64,000 nt of DNA from Codonopsis lanceolata. Its lineage: Eukaryota; Streptophyta; Magnoliopsida; Asterales; Campanulaceae. The translations under genes were made by a program, and so were the position numbers. Below are positions 35,352-45,989 of this stretch, piece after piece (within the stretch, counting starts at the first letter, position 1; each line of letters opens with the position of its first letter). The notes below the pieces were generated by a model that was not told the origin of the DNA, did not search any database, and saw only the letters and a program-made list of their open reading frames with translations. Location of the stretch: NCBI GenBank assembly GCA_013146195.2, contig CM028379.1:110540168-110604167 (forward strand), read 5' to 3'.

Positions 35352-35373
35352 GGCGCTAAGGGGAGGCAACCCA
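35352..35373 (+). other. Conserved post-pol hairpin motif (Athila 2)
   Basis: GGCGCTAAGGGGAGGCAACCCA, 36 bases after the pol stop; one base of the stem differs from copy 1. Confidence 0.6.
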
Positions 35374-35658
35374 CTATGTTGAATGTTATTTAGTTTTATA
35401 GTTAGTTTAAATATGCTTTTCTCCGTTAAATTTAATTTTTGGACATTTAATTTTTAATTAAATATACCAAAATTCAAGTTTGGGGGAGAAAAACATCTTA
35501 AGTGTTGTATTTGTAGGTTACTAATAATTTTAGTTTAGAGTTTTTGTTTAGTTTTTACATTCAGGAAATATCCAAGACATAACGGAAGTTAACGGAAGGG
35601 CTAAGATGCAAACTGCTGAAAAGAATTGAGAAGAAAAACAAGTGGAAAGACTCTGCCC

Positions 35659-35828
35659 ACCTTGCGGACGCAAGGTGTGAAGGACCTTGCAACCGCAAGG
35701 TCCCCGAATTCGTGGGCAATACGGACTTCGCAATCAAATGTCGACATGGGGAATGAATGAGAAACGCAACGGTTTGATCGCCCACCTCGCGGACATTAGC
35801 AGTGTGGCATACCTTGCGACCGCAAGGT
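35659..35828 (+). repeat. Palindrome array before third ORF (Athila 2)
   Basis: Units at 35659-35676, 35684-35701 (25 bases apart) and 35811-35828, plus a decayed one at ~35784. Same 18-bp inverted repeat as in the LTRs, again arranged as two pairs. The TATA box that follows the array in copy 1 reads CTCAGATTAAAAGG here (35832-35845), so it is lost or weakened. The third ORF starts 508 bases downstream. Confidence 0.8.
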
Positions 35829-36336
35829 CCCTCAGATTAAAAGGCCGCCGGGTTTTTCAATTGGAATTCACGTACGTAAAACTTCTCTCTCCTCTCAAGA
35901 GCAGCCAGCCTAGCGCAGCAGCAGCCCGCCTGCACTTCCTCAAATTCCTAAGCGAGATCCTTCAACATTTCTGGCAAGCACATACTCCAAGATATTCTCT
36001 CTCTCTCCCTCAAACTCTTCATCTTCCTCATCCATCCACCCTCCATTACACTCCACTAAGTTGAAGACTTTGAAGAAGAAGAAGAAATCTCCATTGTTGC
36101 CGACGCGGATCAAGCTCAAATTCCAGCTGCACTCACTCTATTCAGGCTGCATTCAAGTAACACTATCACCCTTTTTAATTTCATACGTAAAATATTTACA
36201 TGCTAGGGTGCTAGATAATTTTTAATGTAGATAAAATTTTTGCATGCTTAGAATAAATTTTTAATTTTAAAATTTTAAAACACATTTTTATTTGTTAAAA
36301 CATTTTAGTTTTTAAATTTTATAAATATCAAACATA

Positions 36337-37446
36337 ATGTTCCGTAAGCGTAGAAATACCGTGCCTCGACCTCCCGCCGCCAGAGGAAGAGCATAATTTT
36401 GACATCACCCGCCCGTGTTGTCTACGAGGCATCGAAAGGTACACGCCAAGCTCTCCAAGTCTTTGGTGCCCGAAAAGGGATTCAAGGTCAAGACTTTGGC
36501 CTCGGCCCCAACTGATAGCTCGTAGGTGGGGGCTTTTGTTAGATTCTTCGGCAAGGGCAGCCGTAGTGCCCATTGTCCGAGAATTCTATGCTAATGGCGA
36601 CATTAGCATGGATGGGGTGTTAGACAATCGCTAATGTTAGGGACACCGTAATAAATTTTTCGTCCCAAAGCATTAACACTTATTTCTAAGCACCTCCAAC
36701 TGCGGTTGGTGCCGATGACTTTAGCACACACCTCAACCCCGTATCGATGTCGAGGTGATCAATGCCGCTATCGCTCCCCGTGTGGTATGGTCCTATAACC
36801 GTAACCCACCTTTTGGACCACGCACCATGAGAGAGTCTTTCCTCCAAGACACGGCCAAGCCCGTGTATAAATTTGTTTGCAGACGTCTCATGCCCTCAAG
36901 TCACCAAAACACGGTGAATTAGGAAAGGGTTGTCTTGACCTAAATCGTTATGACTGGTGGGTCTATTGATGTCGGCCGTTTGATCAACGGCCAAATCAAG
37001 ACCCTTATTAGAGGTAGGACGAATGCGGGGTTCGCGTTCCCGCATTTGATTACCGATTTGTGTAGGGGGCGCACGTGAGAATGCCCAAACACGCGGAGAG
37101 GTCAAGGCCGGTCCGGCCATTACGAGGGCCATTTTGTTTGAGCATCACCAGCAACCGAGAGTGAGGGTTCCTCAAGAGGAGGAACCCAAAGAGGAGGAGG
37201 AGGATCCTCTCTTGGGATCTCCAATAGGCTAGAAGAGGTTGTCCTGGAAAACCAGATGGCATCTCAACAGTTGGCACAAATTCGTGCCGAAAAAGAGAGG
37301 CTATTTGGTTGGTTTAACACTGTGGGACAAAATGTCTCTGCTTACTATGGGCTGCCTCCTGGCATGATCCCCGAGTTACATCCTCATTCGTTATTTCCAC
37401 CCGACTCACCGTGAGTCGAGGCCCAAGTTCCATCTTCGTTCGTTAG
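36337..37446 (+). pseudogene. Athila 2 third ORF (plant transposon-protein domain), heavily broken
   Basis: Begins MFRKRRNTVPRPPAARGRA. Pieces in several frames: LVPEKGFKVKTLA, VREFYANGDISMDG (36570), INFSSQ-like at 36650, SRNTINRE-type region near 36900, VDRLINGQIKTLIRG-like at 36985, RLEEVVLENQMA (37225), REAIWLV and TVGQNVS (37310), ending at TAG 37444-37446. Same gene as 10979-12111, with independent indels. Role unknown. Confidence 0.68.
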
Positions 37447-38930
37447 ATGGACCCGCTATCTCCTTTTGATATTTGTCCTACCCCATCAATGCTCTCATAT
37501 GTTCCTCTATTTTGAGGACAAAATAGAAATTAAGTTTCGGGGGGGGGATTTAAAACTTTTAGTCTTAGCAGGTCCTAACCTAACGAGGAATGGAGTTGGG
37601 CTATGTCGTTAGGGTGAAGAATAATTTCTTTTCTTGATGACCATTTAAATCTTCACCCTATTTTTCCTTTTTTTTTATTTATTCTTATTTTCGGAGTTGT
37701 TAGCATGACCAGAATACTATAATAGGTAGGACCTTTAGGGTCCTAACAAAAGAGTCATCGTCATCATCTCCAAATTTCTTAGAAAAATATATTTAAAAAA
37801 TTTTTAATTCAAAATATTCATCCTCGAGTCTAGGTGTGGTAGTGCTAGTCGTAATCGATGAGGAGTTAATGCAATGAACCGCATAGTTAGTCTGTAGATC
37901 CCTCTGGAATTTACTTAATTTTGCAAAACTTTTACTTTTCTCCAAATTCTTCATGCACTCACACCAGTCATAATTATGGATTGATTAAAATAGTTTTATA
38001 AAGTTGATAACACCTACTTCATTAAACCAAGATATGCACAAGAATATGATGCATCGCCATTCGAACATAATTGTTGCATTAAACTGAATTTAGGTCAATT
38101 GCATGATGCTAGATCCCTTGATTTTTCTCATTTATATATCTCAAGCACACTTTCGAACTGTCCGCATGTTAGTCTCAATTGTCCCTACCATCTGTCTTAG
38201 CGAATGCTTATGTGAAATCAGGATGCTAAACATTCAACCCCAATTCCCATGCTGATATTTATTTTTGTGTTGTCTTACTTTAAAACTACATGAGAATTTG
38301 ACATTAAGAAAGACTTAGGCCATCTTTGGATCGTTAGAGCCTAAATATTCCCTGACCTATACTAAATATATCCCTAGTGTCCCCGTTGAGCCTAATGAAA
38401 AGAATGGAGTGTGCTAAGCACACTATTAAACCCCATTCGCCATCGTTTCTATTACCACATTAACTTAACCTAAAGCCTATATACTTTTAGCCTACCCTTT
38501 GAAAGAGTAGGATGTGGGTGGAAATTGATTCTAGGAGGACTACTTCTTTTCGCTAGGCTATTTTTGGAAGACTTCTTCTTTCCGTTGTCGAAAAAAAAAA
38601 AGAGAAAAATATGTATCGACGAAAAATGAAACGGAAGAAGAAGAATGTAAGCAAAGATTCAAATGGAAGCATAGCTTTCAAGAGAAAATATGTTAGAAAA
38701 CTTCGCTGATAAGAATGATGTGATATTTTTAAGAATATATTGCCCAAAACAAGTTTTGGGGGAAGCGAAGAAAACGAAAAGTAACAAAAGCACCCCTCCA
38801 CTTGTAGTCTTTGCGTGTCCTAGCCTAAATAGGAAAACTTCCTTTTGCTTGGAAGTATGAGGACAGGGTACCTTACTCACTGAATTCCAACCTTCCATCA
38901 AATCCTAACACCTTGGCCTACATTACAAGC
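37447..38930 (+). other. Non-coding 3' region of Athila 2 up to the gap
   Basis: Matches the 3' non-coding region of copy 1 in sense direction. Carries polypurine-like motifs at 37531-37550 and 38750-38765. No coding signal. Confidence 0.8.
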
Positions 38931-39030
38931 NNNNNNNNNNNNNNNNNNNNNNNNNNNNNNNNNNNNNNNNNNNNNNNNNNNNNNNNNNNNNNNNNNNNNN
39001 NNNNNNNNNNNNNNNNNNNNNNNNNNNNNN
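38931..39030. other. Assembly gap, exactly 100 N
   Basis: A run of 100 N, the usual placeholder for a gap of unknown size. It joins the middle of the Athila 2 3' region to the inside of a Tekay LTR. At least ~2 kb of Athila and ~376 bases of the Tekay LTR are unaccounted for, so order and orientation across it are not proven. Confidence 0.98.
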
Positions 39031-41448
39031 AATTAGTTAAATTACAACAACATCAAAAACAACACAAACCCCAAGCCAAGTTCACATGACTTGCTTCCCA
39101 ACGCCCTTTCCAAAATAAAAGGTTAACTAATAGATGTCCAAAAGAGCAACCTCGCTAATCATTGTCAACAACCAAACGAGCACAAAGCGAAGTCTATCCA
39201 AGGTAACGCCTCTCGCCGGATCTAAGGAAAGACAAAGCAAACAAATAGGGTAAGTCGAAGACTTAGTAAGTTACTACAATGCATGTTCATGTTATAGCAT
39301 GACATTTATCACAATTATAGCATGTTATCATTTACACTTAGCACATTATCATCATATGGCACTTAGCATATTGTTCACATAAGTGCGGAAAGTAAATCAT
39401 ACAAGTAGGATATGATAGTCACGGCCGCCGTAGTTCCCGCATAAAACTTTATTATACTTTATCGCGGCAACATTGATGCTGCGGAATGCATCAACTTTTA
39501 TCAAGTACCACTCGATCTAGATAGCAAGCCAACGCGGCACTTAACCGATACGGCAAAGGGGCTACTTCCCATCGCGCCAACAATGGAGGTGTGTGTGAAG
39601 TCCTAGTGCGGCGATCCATAACACGAATCCCATAATTGCGAAGGCGATGCATCGTCCCACCTTGACCCGATAAACAAACCAAATAATGCCACCGGACTCA
39701 ATGTGATGCACAAGTAGATATTTACTTGACTAAACAATCAAAGACCGATTCGACAAGAGCGACTCGACCAACCAAGTAGGGTATTAATCTCTACTATAAA
39801 ATCATATCAAGGCAATTAAATTGCACAAACCAACCTTTCATAAAACTTATAAACCATCAAACCAATCTCATACTTGAGTAAACCAAATCAAACGGTGTTC
39901 AAACTTCGTAGGGATTGAAATTAGGTTCAACACGTTCAAATATTCCCTAGAGTCGACTCGTTGAGTCTTTGCTCTAAATTCCCAAATTTGGAGAAATTGA
40001 AGCTATATGCTTCATAACCCAACCTAGGTCATTTCTAGGTTCAACAAGGTATTAAATTCACCAAGGCAATGCAAAGTGATTCATGTATATCATAGAGTCC
40101 AAAATTGAGGATATAACACATAACACTTTCACAACATTTCAAGAAGGCATAAACTAGGCATTCACATGAATCAACACTTCCAACACAAATATAATACATG
40201 GCTTTAACATGTTCAAAACCTTAAATAGACAAGATGGAAGAGTATTATAAACATTCATAGGTAAGAAATCATCCTAAACATGCTCCTAGCAAGCTCATAA
40301 CTCAACATACAAGAATATAGCATATGGGGCATACATGTGTCTCATTGACCTCAACCAACATAGGCTTTGCTTCCTTAGGGTCAATGAGAACTAAAAAAGA
40401 AGAAGAAGATAAAGAAGGAAACCATGGAAATGCTCCTCTTCAGCCTCTACAACTTTAATGAAGGGCTCTTGGGCAAATGATGAATGGATGATGAAGATGG
40501 GAGAAGAACTCAAGAAACCATGGAAGAGTTGAGAGAAGATGAAATTCGTTTTTGAAAAAGCTCTCAAGAAATGAAGAAGAAAAGAGTGATTTGTGGCTTA
40601 TATTAAAAGTGAGTGGGACAAGTGTCAATCACTTGTGGTCCCTTTTCTAATCTGATTTGGGGCTTAATTGGTCACTAATGAACCCTTAACTCAACATTAA
40701 AAACTAGTTAGGGATGTTAGGACTTAAGTAGGAAGGGTTAGGAGGTTTAGGATAGGTTTAGATAGGGGTTTGAAGTGTACAACGTCAAATTTCGTAACAG
40801 AGAAAATCATCCCTGCACAAGAAAACAGTGAGGCGGGCGCCACCCACGCGGCCGCCTCAACATCCGGGGCCTCCCCAAGTTCGCACCAAACGTAAATTAC
40901 TCAAGATTTGAGGCGGGCGCCTCACCGCCTCCCATGCGCCGCTCGGCTCCAAATCTAAAACTTGATTCAAACTTGATCTAAATGGTTCCAAACTTTGGGC
41001 AACCATTCTAAGGTCTAACCCTACTCAAAAACAAGTCGGAAACGCACTCGAACAACCCCCTGAACAAGCTAGGACAAGGCGCGAACCACGACGAACGAAT
41101 CACTGATTAAACCCAAATCAAACATCAATCAAACTAGATATCTTTGGGCATGAAAAAGGTTTGTTTCAACATGATTAAGACTTGAATATAAAGCCAAGAA
41201 CTCAACGAACACTTTGTACGCCGAAATAGAAGCAAATACGAGCAACTAGAGGAATCGCTAAGACCAAATTCAACGCGATCAAACCGGCGATTCAACAAAC
41301 AAGCTTATATGATTCTAAACATGTTATGGACTTCTAAATGATCTATGAATGATTCTAAAACATGTATATAACAAGTAAACATGCTCACAATCAACCAAGA
41401 AAGTAAGAAGACAGCATACAATGCACATGCAAGAATACGGGCGTTACA
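39031..41448 (-). mobile_element. 3' LTR of Tekay-type element, end lost in gap
   Basis: Sense start TGTAACGCCCGTATTC at 41448. It matches the 5' LTR but with many short deletions, for example about 40 bases near 40424, and several CG-containing words lost. 39031 corresponds to ~46366 of the other LTR. Confidence 0.9.
40830..40923 (-). repeat. GC palindromes in Tekay 3' LTR
   Basis: GAGGCGGGCGCCTC at 40910-40923 and a partly changed unit at 40830-40858. Arms GAGGCG and CGCCTC are perfectly inverted around GG. They lie upstream of the TATA-like TTTAATATAAGCC (~40600) in sense direction. Confidence 0.75.
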
Positions 41449-41462
41449 CTCTCTCCTCCTTT
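41449..41462 (-). other. Polypurine tract (Tekay-type)
   Basis: Sense AAAGGAGGAGAGAG directly before the 3' LTR start. Confidence 0.85.
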
Positions 41463-41639
41463 AGAATTTAGTCCCAATTCTTACCAAGTTCGCCGAATAA
41501 ATGTGGATGCTTCTCGCGATCTCCGCTTCCGCCTCCCCAAGTCGCTTCTTCAATGTTGTAGTTCCTCCAAAGAACTTTGACTAAGGGAATTTCTTTTGGT
41601 TCTAGAACTTGCTCCTTGGTATCCAAAATCTTCACTGCT

Positions 41640-42899
41640 TTTCAACGTATGACATATCCGGCTCAAACGTGATCTCTTCATACTCAAGTACATGGGACTC
41701 ATCCTTCAAATACTTTCAACATGGAAACATGGAATACGTTATGAGTCTCCGAAAGTGAAGGTGGCAATGCAATGACGCTAAAGACCCAATCCCTCCAAAA
41801 CCCGAATGGACCAATGTATCTCTTGTAGCTTCCTTTCTGCCTAAACCTCTTAGTACCTCTCCTCTGTTACCTTCAAGAACACGAATCACCCACTTGGAAC
41901 TCAAGATCCCGTCTTCGATTATTCAGCATAACTCTTTTGTCGACTTTGAGCGAAGCGCAAACGATCTCTAATCAACTTACGCTCTCAACCGATCGTTGAC
42001 TAACTCTGAACCCCAAAGTTTTCGCTCTCCAACTTCACCCAACAAATTGGCGATCTACACTTACCATACAAAGCTTCATACCTGGCGCCATCTTGATACT
42101 GACCGTAGTCAGTATTATATCGCAACTCTGCTTAAAGGTAAGTGAGAATCCCACCTTCCCTTGAAATCCACGGCACAAGCCTCGCAGATATCCTCCAAAA
42201 TCCGAATCAATCGCCGGACCGACCATCCGCTTTGCGGATGAAAAGTCATCAAGTCCAATCTAGTCCCCAAAGCTTCCTCGCAATGACTTCCAAAATCTGG
42301 ACGTGAACCTCTGATCTCTATCGGATACAATACTAACAGTACGCCATGAAGTCTCACAATCTCTCGAATATACAAAGGCGTTAACTCGAGTCAACGAATA
42401 CGTGATAGCTATCGAATGAAGTGTGCATACTAGTCAACCTGTCGACTATAACCCAAACCGCATTAAACCCTCTCTGCGCGTAACCCGCCACAAAATCCAT
42501 AGTAATGAATTCCCATTTCCACTCAGAATCTCCTGGTTGTAGAAATCTCGCAGTCTCTGATGCTTTCACTTAACTCGCCGACAAGTCAAACACTTAGACA
42601 CATACTCGCGATTCTCTCTTCATACCCTTCCACCAAAATCGCCTTTTCAAATCTAAGCACATCTTTGCTCCCCTGTGAATGGTATACTTCGCCTTATGAG
42701 CCTCATCTAGAACCAACCTCTTCAATTCTGATTACAAGGAACACAAATTCGCCTCGAAATGTCAAAGTACCATCACTATTAACCACAAAGTCAGCGATAC
42801 ATTCTCACCAACCCATCGATAATTTTCCTCAACTCCCGATCATTCCCTGTTTTCTCTAATTTTTCCAAACAAGACCGGGTGAGCACTAACATTTGCAAA
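41640..42899 (-). pseudogene. Tekay-type integrase and C-terminal region
   Basis: WKWEFITMDFVAGYAQRGFNAVWVIVDRLT (42520-42430), YIREIVRLHGV (42372), SRPDFGSHCEEALGTRLDL-like region with the second catalytic site altered by frameshift (IVSDRDQRF visible in another frame), then SWDSHLPL and GPFEILERIGSLAYRL-like sequence (41820-41750) and YNVFHVS-like at ~41710. A chromodomain is expected for this lineage but I cannot make one out with confidence. Confidence 0.78.
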
Positions 42900-44790
42900 A
42901 ATCACACCTCTATCATGAACACTAGGGCTCCAATCTCTCGCAAATCTTCTAACATCTTCCATTCTTTAACCATCATGCAATACATATAAACTTTCCTACT
43001 CAAGGCATCCGCTACCACATTTGCCTTCCCTGATGATACAAGATAGTGCAATCATGGTCTTTAACTTTCCATCCACCCGTTGTCTCATGTTCAATTCCTT
43101 CCGAGAAAACAAGTATTTCAAACTCTTATGGCTCGGTGAAGATCTCAAATTTAGACCCATACAAGTAGTGTTTCCACTTATGCAACGCGAAATAATCGCA
43201 GCCTAACTCCATATCGTGCTCTGTAATTCTGCTCATGAATAGACAATTTCCTCGATGCATAGGCGATCACCCTTCCATTTCAGATCAAAACACAACCCAA
43301 ACCTTCCCTTGGAAGCATCGTAGATCACGAAATTATCTCCTCCACTAGGCAAAGCTAAAATAGGTGCCGATGTCAACCGCTTCTTAAGTCTTGGAAACTA
43401 GATCACATTTCTCGCTCCACACAAACGGCACATTCTTTCCGTGTCAATCTCACATAGGAGTCACAATTCTAGAAAAACCTTCAATAAACCTCCTCAGTAA
43501 TAACCCGCCAACCCCAAGAAACTACGAACCCTAGAATCAACTAGGCCTCTTCCAATTATCACCGCTTCAATCTTAGAAGGATCAACGGCTATCCCGGCGC
43601 TAGAAACGATATGCCCTAAGAAAGATACTCGAGCCAAAAGGCACATTTGCTAAATTTGGCATAAAGTCGCCTCCGAAGAATGGATAAGACGATCCTCAAG
43701 TGTTCTCATGCTCCTCCCGAGACTCTCTCGAGTACACTAAGATATCATCAATGAAGACTACAACGAAGCAATCAAGATAACTCAGAAAGACACGGTTCAT
43801 CAAATCCATGAACACCGCCGGGCGATTCGTCAACCCAAACGGCATCACTACAAACTCAAAATGCCCATACCTAGTGCGAAAGCCGCCTTCGGAATGTCTC
43901 TAACCTTCAATTGGTAGTAACCCCATCTCAAATCGCTTAGAGTAGACAATAGACCCTTGCAATCGGTCAAAAAGATCATCGATGGGGTAGAGGATACTTA
44001 TTCTTACCGATCACCTTATTCAATTCTCAGTAATCTATACATAACCGCAAACTCCCATCTTTCTTCTTCCTACGAACAAGACCTGCGCCTCATGGCGACA
44101 CACTTGGTTTAACAAAACCAATCTCTAGAAGTTCTTGCAACCGGGTTTTCAACTCCCTAAGTTCGCTGGTGCCATCCTATACGGTGCCTTAGAAATCTAA
44201 GAAGTCCCTGAATAAGCTCTATACTGCACTCCTAGTTCTCTATCGTGTGGCATAGCATGATCTAGAAAACACGCCGGAAATTCACACACTACCGGGACCT
44301 CTTCTAAGTTCGGGAAGACCTCTTATCAACTACACATGCAAGATAACCCACACCCTTGAGACAAGAATTTTCTAGCCCTTAATGCAGAAATAAAGTGCAC
44401 GCCTCAAGCATGATCACCCACAAAAGTAAACTCAGCACACCCTAAGATATAAAAGGTAACCTCTTTCTATGGGCTCAACTATAGCATGATAAGCACATAA
44501 CCAAATTCATGCCAAGAATCACATCAAAATCACGATAGGAAGAACTACCAAGTCCGTGATGCAAAGTGTGGTCACCCACCAAACATCACAAGATTTAAAT
44601 ACTTCAGACGCTGAAGCATATATTCCCGAGCGGGTAGAAACTTCAAGCAAATAAGGCAAAGGTTAAGGCACGCAAAGATTCTCAATAAAATGCGGCGACA
44701 TAAGAATGTGAAGACCCCGGATCTATGAGAACTCGAGCCTTATGATCGAATATAGAAAGAGTACCTCCTATCACAGCCTGAGACCCCGAA
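42900..44790 (-). pseudogene. Tekay-type protease, RT and RNase H
   Basis: Protease: TLSIFDHKARVLIDPGSSHSYV (44755-44690), where the active-site triplet, usually DTG, is DPG. RT: DLRWGYYQLKVRDIPK (~43930), catalytic FIDDILVYS (~43750), FLGHIVSSAGIAVDPSKIEAV (~43600), RSFLGLAGYY (~43520). RNase H: LTSAPILALPSGGDNFVIYDAS (~43350), then IRSSLKYLFSRKELNMRQR (~43100). Numerous frameshifts; no active protein possible. Confidence 0.82.
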
Positions 44791-45870
44791 CCTACGATCA
44801 AGCGCAAACACACGGCCTGAACCTGGGTTTACCGTCCCCATCTCTCTTAGCCCCCTGCATCGGCCGCCTACATCTCGATCGACTAGCCTTAAACTTTGGA
44901 CATCCTTCTTCAAATGAGTTCCATCTCCGCAATAAAACACTTTCCATTCTTTCCCAAAGACCTATCGGCCTGTGTCTGTGCCTCCGCGTAACGAACAAAT
45001 CATAACCTCACCACGCGACCCTTGCCGCCTCTTTAGCGTAAGAAGTGTTACTACCTTGTTTCCCGATCATGGCCTACTTTGGCCTCCATCTCCGATCGGC
45101 GTTCTCGAGCAACCCCTTCACCCGAATTGTTTCTGATTATTGGTGCTCGAGTAGTCCGCTGCACTACTAGCATTATTCTTGACTCTGTTCCTCAATGTCT
45201 TGCTCAATCTCATAAGCCCTATCAACCGGCAAACCGATACCGTGAGCTTAAGCGCTAGCATCCGCTCTAAACTCGTTCTTAACCCTTCACAAACTTTGTG
45301 TCCTCCGAGCCTCCGTGGGAATCGATACGCATAATAGCGACTCAATTTCGTGAACTTTGCATCATGCTACCTTGCTCAAGGTCATAGAACTTTTCCCTTT
45401 GATTGCGCACTACATCCCAAGCACATACTCATTCTTGAACTCTCTTTGGAAATTGGCCCAAGTAATGGGAACTTGTTGATCTCCCAACTCTCCTTCAACA
45501 CGGTCCACCAATGCTCTACGGCCTCCCTTGAACTTAAAGGTTGCTAACATAACCCTTTCTTCGCCGAACACCCCAACATAGACAACACTTTGATCATTTC
45601 CTCCATCCACAACTCCTGCTTTCTCTCGGTTTTGGTTCTCCAAGAAACGAACTAGGCTTTAGCTTAAGAAACCTCTCTAAGAGAGTAGTGTCATCCCTGG
45701 TCTCTGTGGGTGGAGGTGGTGGTGGTACCGGCTCCTCCGGCTCGACCTCCCCCGGCTCGGCCCAAAAAGCTAACAATCTACGATGTAGTTCACCCATATC
45801 CGAACTACGGATCCTCCTGGGCGGCGGCACTGTGTTCAACCGAACTCTCCACCTCCCCGGTCTACCTCTC
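44740..45870 (-). pseudogene. Tekay-type Gag
   Basis: N-terminus with a proline run and TLLERFLKLKPSSFLGEPKPRE (45680-45610), a middle part DQQVPITWANFQREFKNEY (~45480), and zinc knuckle YCGDGTHLKKDC (44940-44900), CX2CX4HX4C. Pieces lie in three frames and no full frame remains. It is followed within ~150 bases by protease. Confidence 0.8.
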
Positions 45871-45978
45871 CGGATTAACCATCGGACTCCTACAAGAATT
45901 CACTCGACGTTAAAATCAACACACAAATAACCAACCCACTAGGCCATGGAACCTATCCTGGCCGACGCCTAACCTATA

Positions 45979-45989
45979 GCTCGATACCA
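45979..45989 (-). other. Primer binding site, initiator-Met type (Tekay-type)
   Basis: Sense TGGTATCGAGC, one base short of the usual TGGTATCAGAGC, immediately after the 5' LTR. Confidence 0.75.

Larger units (their letters stand above)
28116..38930 (+). mobile_element. Athila-type Ty3/gypsy element, second copy, 3' end lost in assembly gap
   Basis: Same family as the element at 7368-20256 but on the opposite strand. 5' LTR 28116-29430, primer site 29437-29454, gag-protease-RT in one frame to ~32965, broken RT/RNase H/integrase to 35316, third ORF 36337-37446, non-coding 3' region to the gap. The last bases before the gap (ACCTTGGCCTACATTACAAGC) match ~9430-9416 of copy 1, so ~750 bases of internal DNA and the 3' LTR are missing or unassembled. 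Confidence 0.93.
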
